From EW11 sp035765635 (GTDB taxonomy: Bacteria > Verrucomicrobiota > Verrucomicrobiia > Opitutales > Opitutaceae): a stretch of DNA of 64,000 nucleotides. Shown one piece after another: positions 62,815-64,000 of this stretch. Location: assembly GCA_035765635.1 (NCBI GenBank), contig DASTWZ010000050.1:62001-126000 (forward strand). The letters run 5' to 3'. The notes beneath the pieces are model-generated. The model made no database searches. It worked only from the letters and a program-made list of their open reading frames with translations, and had not been told where the DNA came from. Both the position numbers and the translations under genes were made by a program. Positions within the stretch are counted from its first letter, which is position 1; the number at the start of each line of letters is the position of its first letter.

Positions 62815-64000
62815 ATGAGCGACTCCGCGAATATCGCCCAGCACCTCCCGTTGATGGCGCGGCGCCAGCCGGACGCCGCCGCGCTGAAGATTCCACGCGG
62901 CCGCACGCGCGAGCGGCACATCGATTATCTAACCCTGAGTTTTGCCGAGCTGGATCGCGAAACCGATGCCTGGGTCGAGCGGTTGGTGCAGAACAATGTG
63001 CAGCCCGGCGACCGGGTGTTGTTGATGGTCAAGCAAGGTCTTCCGCTGATTGCGGCTGCGTTTGCCTTGTTCAAACACGGCGCGGTGCCCGTCGTGATCG
63101 ATCCGGGGATGGGAATGAAGAATTTTTTGAGCTGCGTGGAGCGTTCGCAACCCCGCGTGCTCCTCGGCATTCCGCTGGCGCAAATAATCAGCCGCATTTT
63201 TCGTGGCTCATTTCGATCGGTTAGAATCCGAATTGCCACGAGCGCTCGGGCGACTCACCGGCTAGCGGCGGGCGGCGCATCTGTCGGGACGCGGCCGCCC
63301 ATTTCGCGCTCTTCCACCGATCTCGCTGCGATTCTTTTCACCTCGGGTTCCACCGGCGCCCCGAAGGGCGTGTGCTATGAACACGGCATGTTCGCGGCGC
63401 AGGTGGAGGCGATTCGGGAGACGTACGGAATTCAGCCGGGCGAGATCGATTTGCCGATGCTGCCCATCTTCGCGTTGTTCAATCCGGCGCTCGGCATGAC
63501 GACGATCGTGCCGGAAATCGACCCGCGACGTCCTGCGCAAGTTGATCCGGAGAAGATCGTGCAAGCGATCCTCCAGGAAAACGTCACGAACTCGTTTGGT
63601 TCGCCGACGCTTTGGCGGAAAATTGGCACCTACTGCATCGAGAAGCATGTGACGCTACCCAGCGTGAAGCGCGTGCTCTGCGCCGGGGCGGCGGTGCCCG
63701 ATTCGCTGTGGCGCGACGCAGCGAAGTTCCTGCCGAATGGACGCCTTTTCAGTCCCTATGGTGCGACCGAGGCGTTGCCGATCAGCAGTGTCGGCGCGGC
63801 GCAGATCGAGGCGGAGAGGACGGCGCGAGCCGGAGCCGATTGGCCCGGCGCCTGCCTCGGGCGGCCGATTGCCGCGGCTGACGTGCGCATCATCGCGCTC
63901 ACCGATGGGCCGATAATTTCGATGGACGAGGCTGGCGTGTTGCCGCCAGGGCAGATCGGCGAAATCGTCGTCACGGGGCCGATGGTGACGAAATATTACG
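62815..64000 (+). CDS. OleC-like acyl-AMP ligase (beta-lactone synthetase type), 3' end missing
   Basis: The first 395 codons of a gene that runs off the window. It has the AMP-binding motif LFTSGSTGAPKG and the OleC-like signature HGMFAAQVEAIRETYGIQPGE, LPIFALFNPALGMTTIVPEI and VDPEKI. The YGATE motif follows. OleC enzymes activate beta-hydroxy fatty acids in long-chain olefin synthesis (oleABCD). ATG 62815 is directly after the palindrome. Only the downstream sequence could show whether oleA, oleB or oleD follow; the function of the pathway here is inferred. Confidence 0.8.
   Translation, partial: MSDSANIAQHLPLMARRQPDAAALKIPRGRTRERHIDYLTLSFAELDRETDAWVERLVQNNVQPGDRVLLMVKQGLPLIAAAFALFKHGAVPVVIDPGMGMKNFLSCVERSQPRVLLGIPLAQIISRIFRGSFRSVRIRIATSARATHRLAAGGASVGTRPPISRSSTDLAAILFTSGSTGAPKGVCYEHGMFAAQVEAIRETYGIQPGEIDLPMLPIFALFNPALGMTTIVPEIDPRRPAQVDPEKIVQAILQENVTNSFGSPTLWRKIGTYCIEKHVTLPSVKRVLCAGAAVPDSLWRDAAKFLPNGRLFSPYGATEALPISSVGAAQIEAERTARAGADWPGACLGRPIAAADVRIIALTDGPIISMDEAGVLPPGQIGEIVVTGPMVTKYY

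Overview
The window looks like a chromosomal stretch from a GC-rich, Gram-negative bacterium, most plausibly a member of the Verrucomicrobiota (class Opitutia, Opitutaceae-like). The reasons are a PEP-CTERM protein with a typical C-terminus, secretin/Lol-type envelope genes and lipoproteins, an OleC-type ligase, a four-helix-bundle 'rRNA intervening sequence' gene, and many poorly conserved proteins between core genes. The taxonomic call is inference; no rRNA gene is present.

Region 1 (1-18,710, minus strand) is the most unusual part: a continuous run of about 18 tightly packed, often ATGA-overlapping genes. In transcription order it starts with a conjugation-type (type IV secretion) block: a doubled VirB2-like pilin, VirB3-like, VirB4-like ATPase with a degenerate Walker B, glycine-zipper lipoprotein, VirB5/TrbJ-like and VirB6/TrbL-like. 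It continues into a type IV pilus/type II secretion block: five prepilin-like proteins, PilT-like ATPase, PilM/PilN-like (GspL-like) fusion, PilO-like, PilP-like, PilB/GspE ATPase, PilC/GspF platform and the start of a probable secretin. No relaxase, coupling protein or VirB8/9/10 is visible. I read it as a candidate chimeric envelope machine.

Region 2 (18.8-28 kb) holds a SmpA/OmlA-like lipoprotein, a sugar-type ABC importer whose binding protein is fused to a permease, a small exported protein, a PhoA-type alkaline phosphatase, the PEP-CTERM protein, an EF-hand protein, a RelE-fold protein and phosphatidylserine synthase.

Region 3 (28-42.6 kb) is core information processing: a candidate replication origin (near-consensus DnaA boxes plus DnaA-trio-like repeats) directly before dnaN, then a split ClpA/ClpB-like AAA+ pair with an unknown protein between the halves, a small DUF486 transporter-like protein, recA with a strong terminator, a Sel1-repeat protein, mnmE, mnmG, a PhoB/PhoR two-component system and trmB.

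Region 4 (42.6-50 kb) is the complete F1Fo ATP synthase operon, atpB-E-F-H-A-G-D-C. It has three peculiarities: a strong intrinsic terminator between atpE and atpF, a shortened delta subunit, and a four-helix-bundle cassette with 21-bp terminal inverted repeats inserted between atpA and atpG. A related ORF-less hairpin lies between atpG and atpD. The c-subunit lacks the sodium-binding signature, so the enzyme is probably proton-driven.

Region 5 (50-64 kb) contains ferrous iron uptake (feoA-feoA-feoB plus a Cys-rich membrane peptide), a convergent periplasmic protein with about five TonB-C-like domains, an MFS transporter, a 1151-residue protein that looks like a pyrophosphate-type PEP carboxykinase, the preQ0 genes queE and queC, ribonuclease D and the first part of an OleC-like acyl-AMP ligase that runs off the end. 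Small palindromic repeats (TGTAGTG-N7-CACTACA and a CACGAATCA-type inverted repeat) are scattered here and in the ABC transporter. No tRNA, rRNA or CRISPR array was found.
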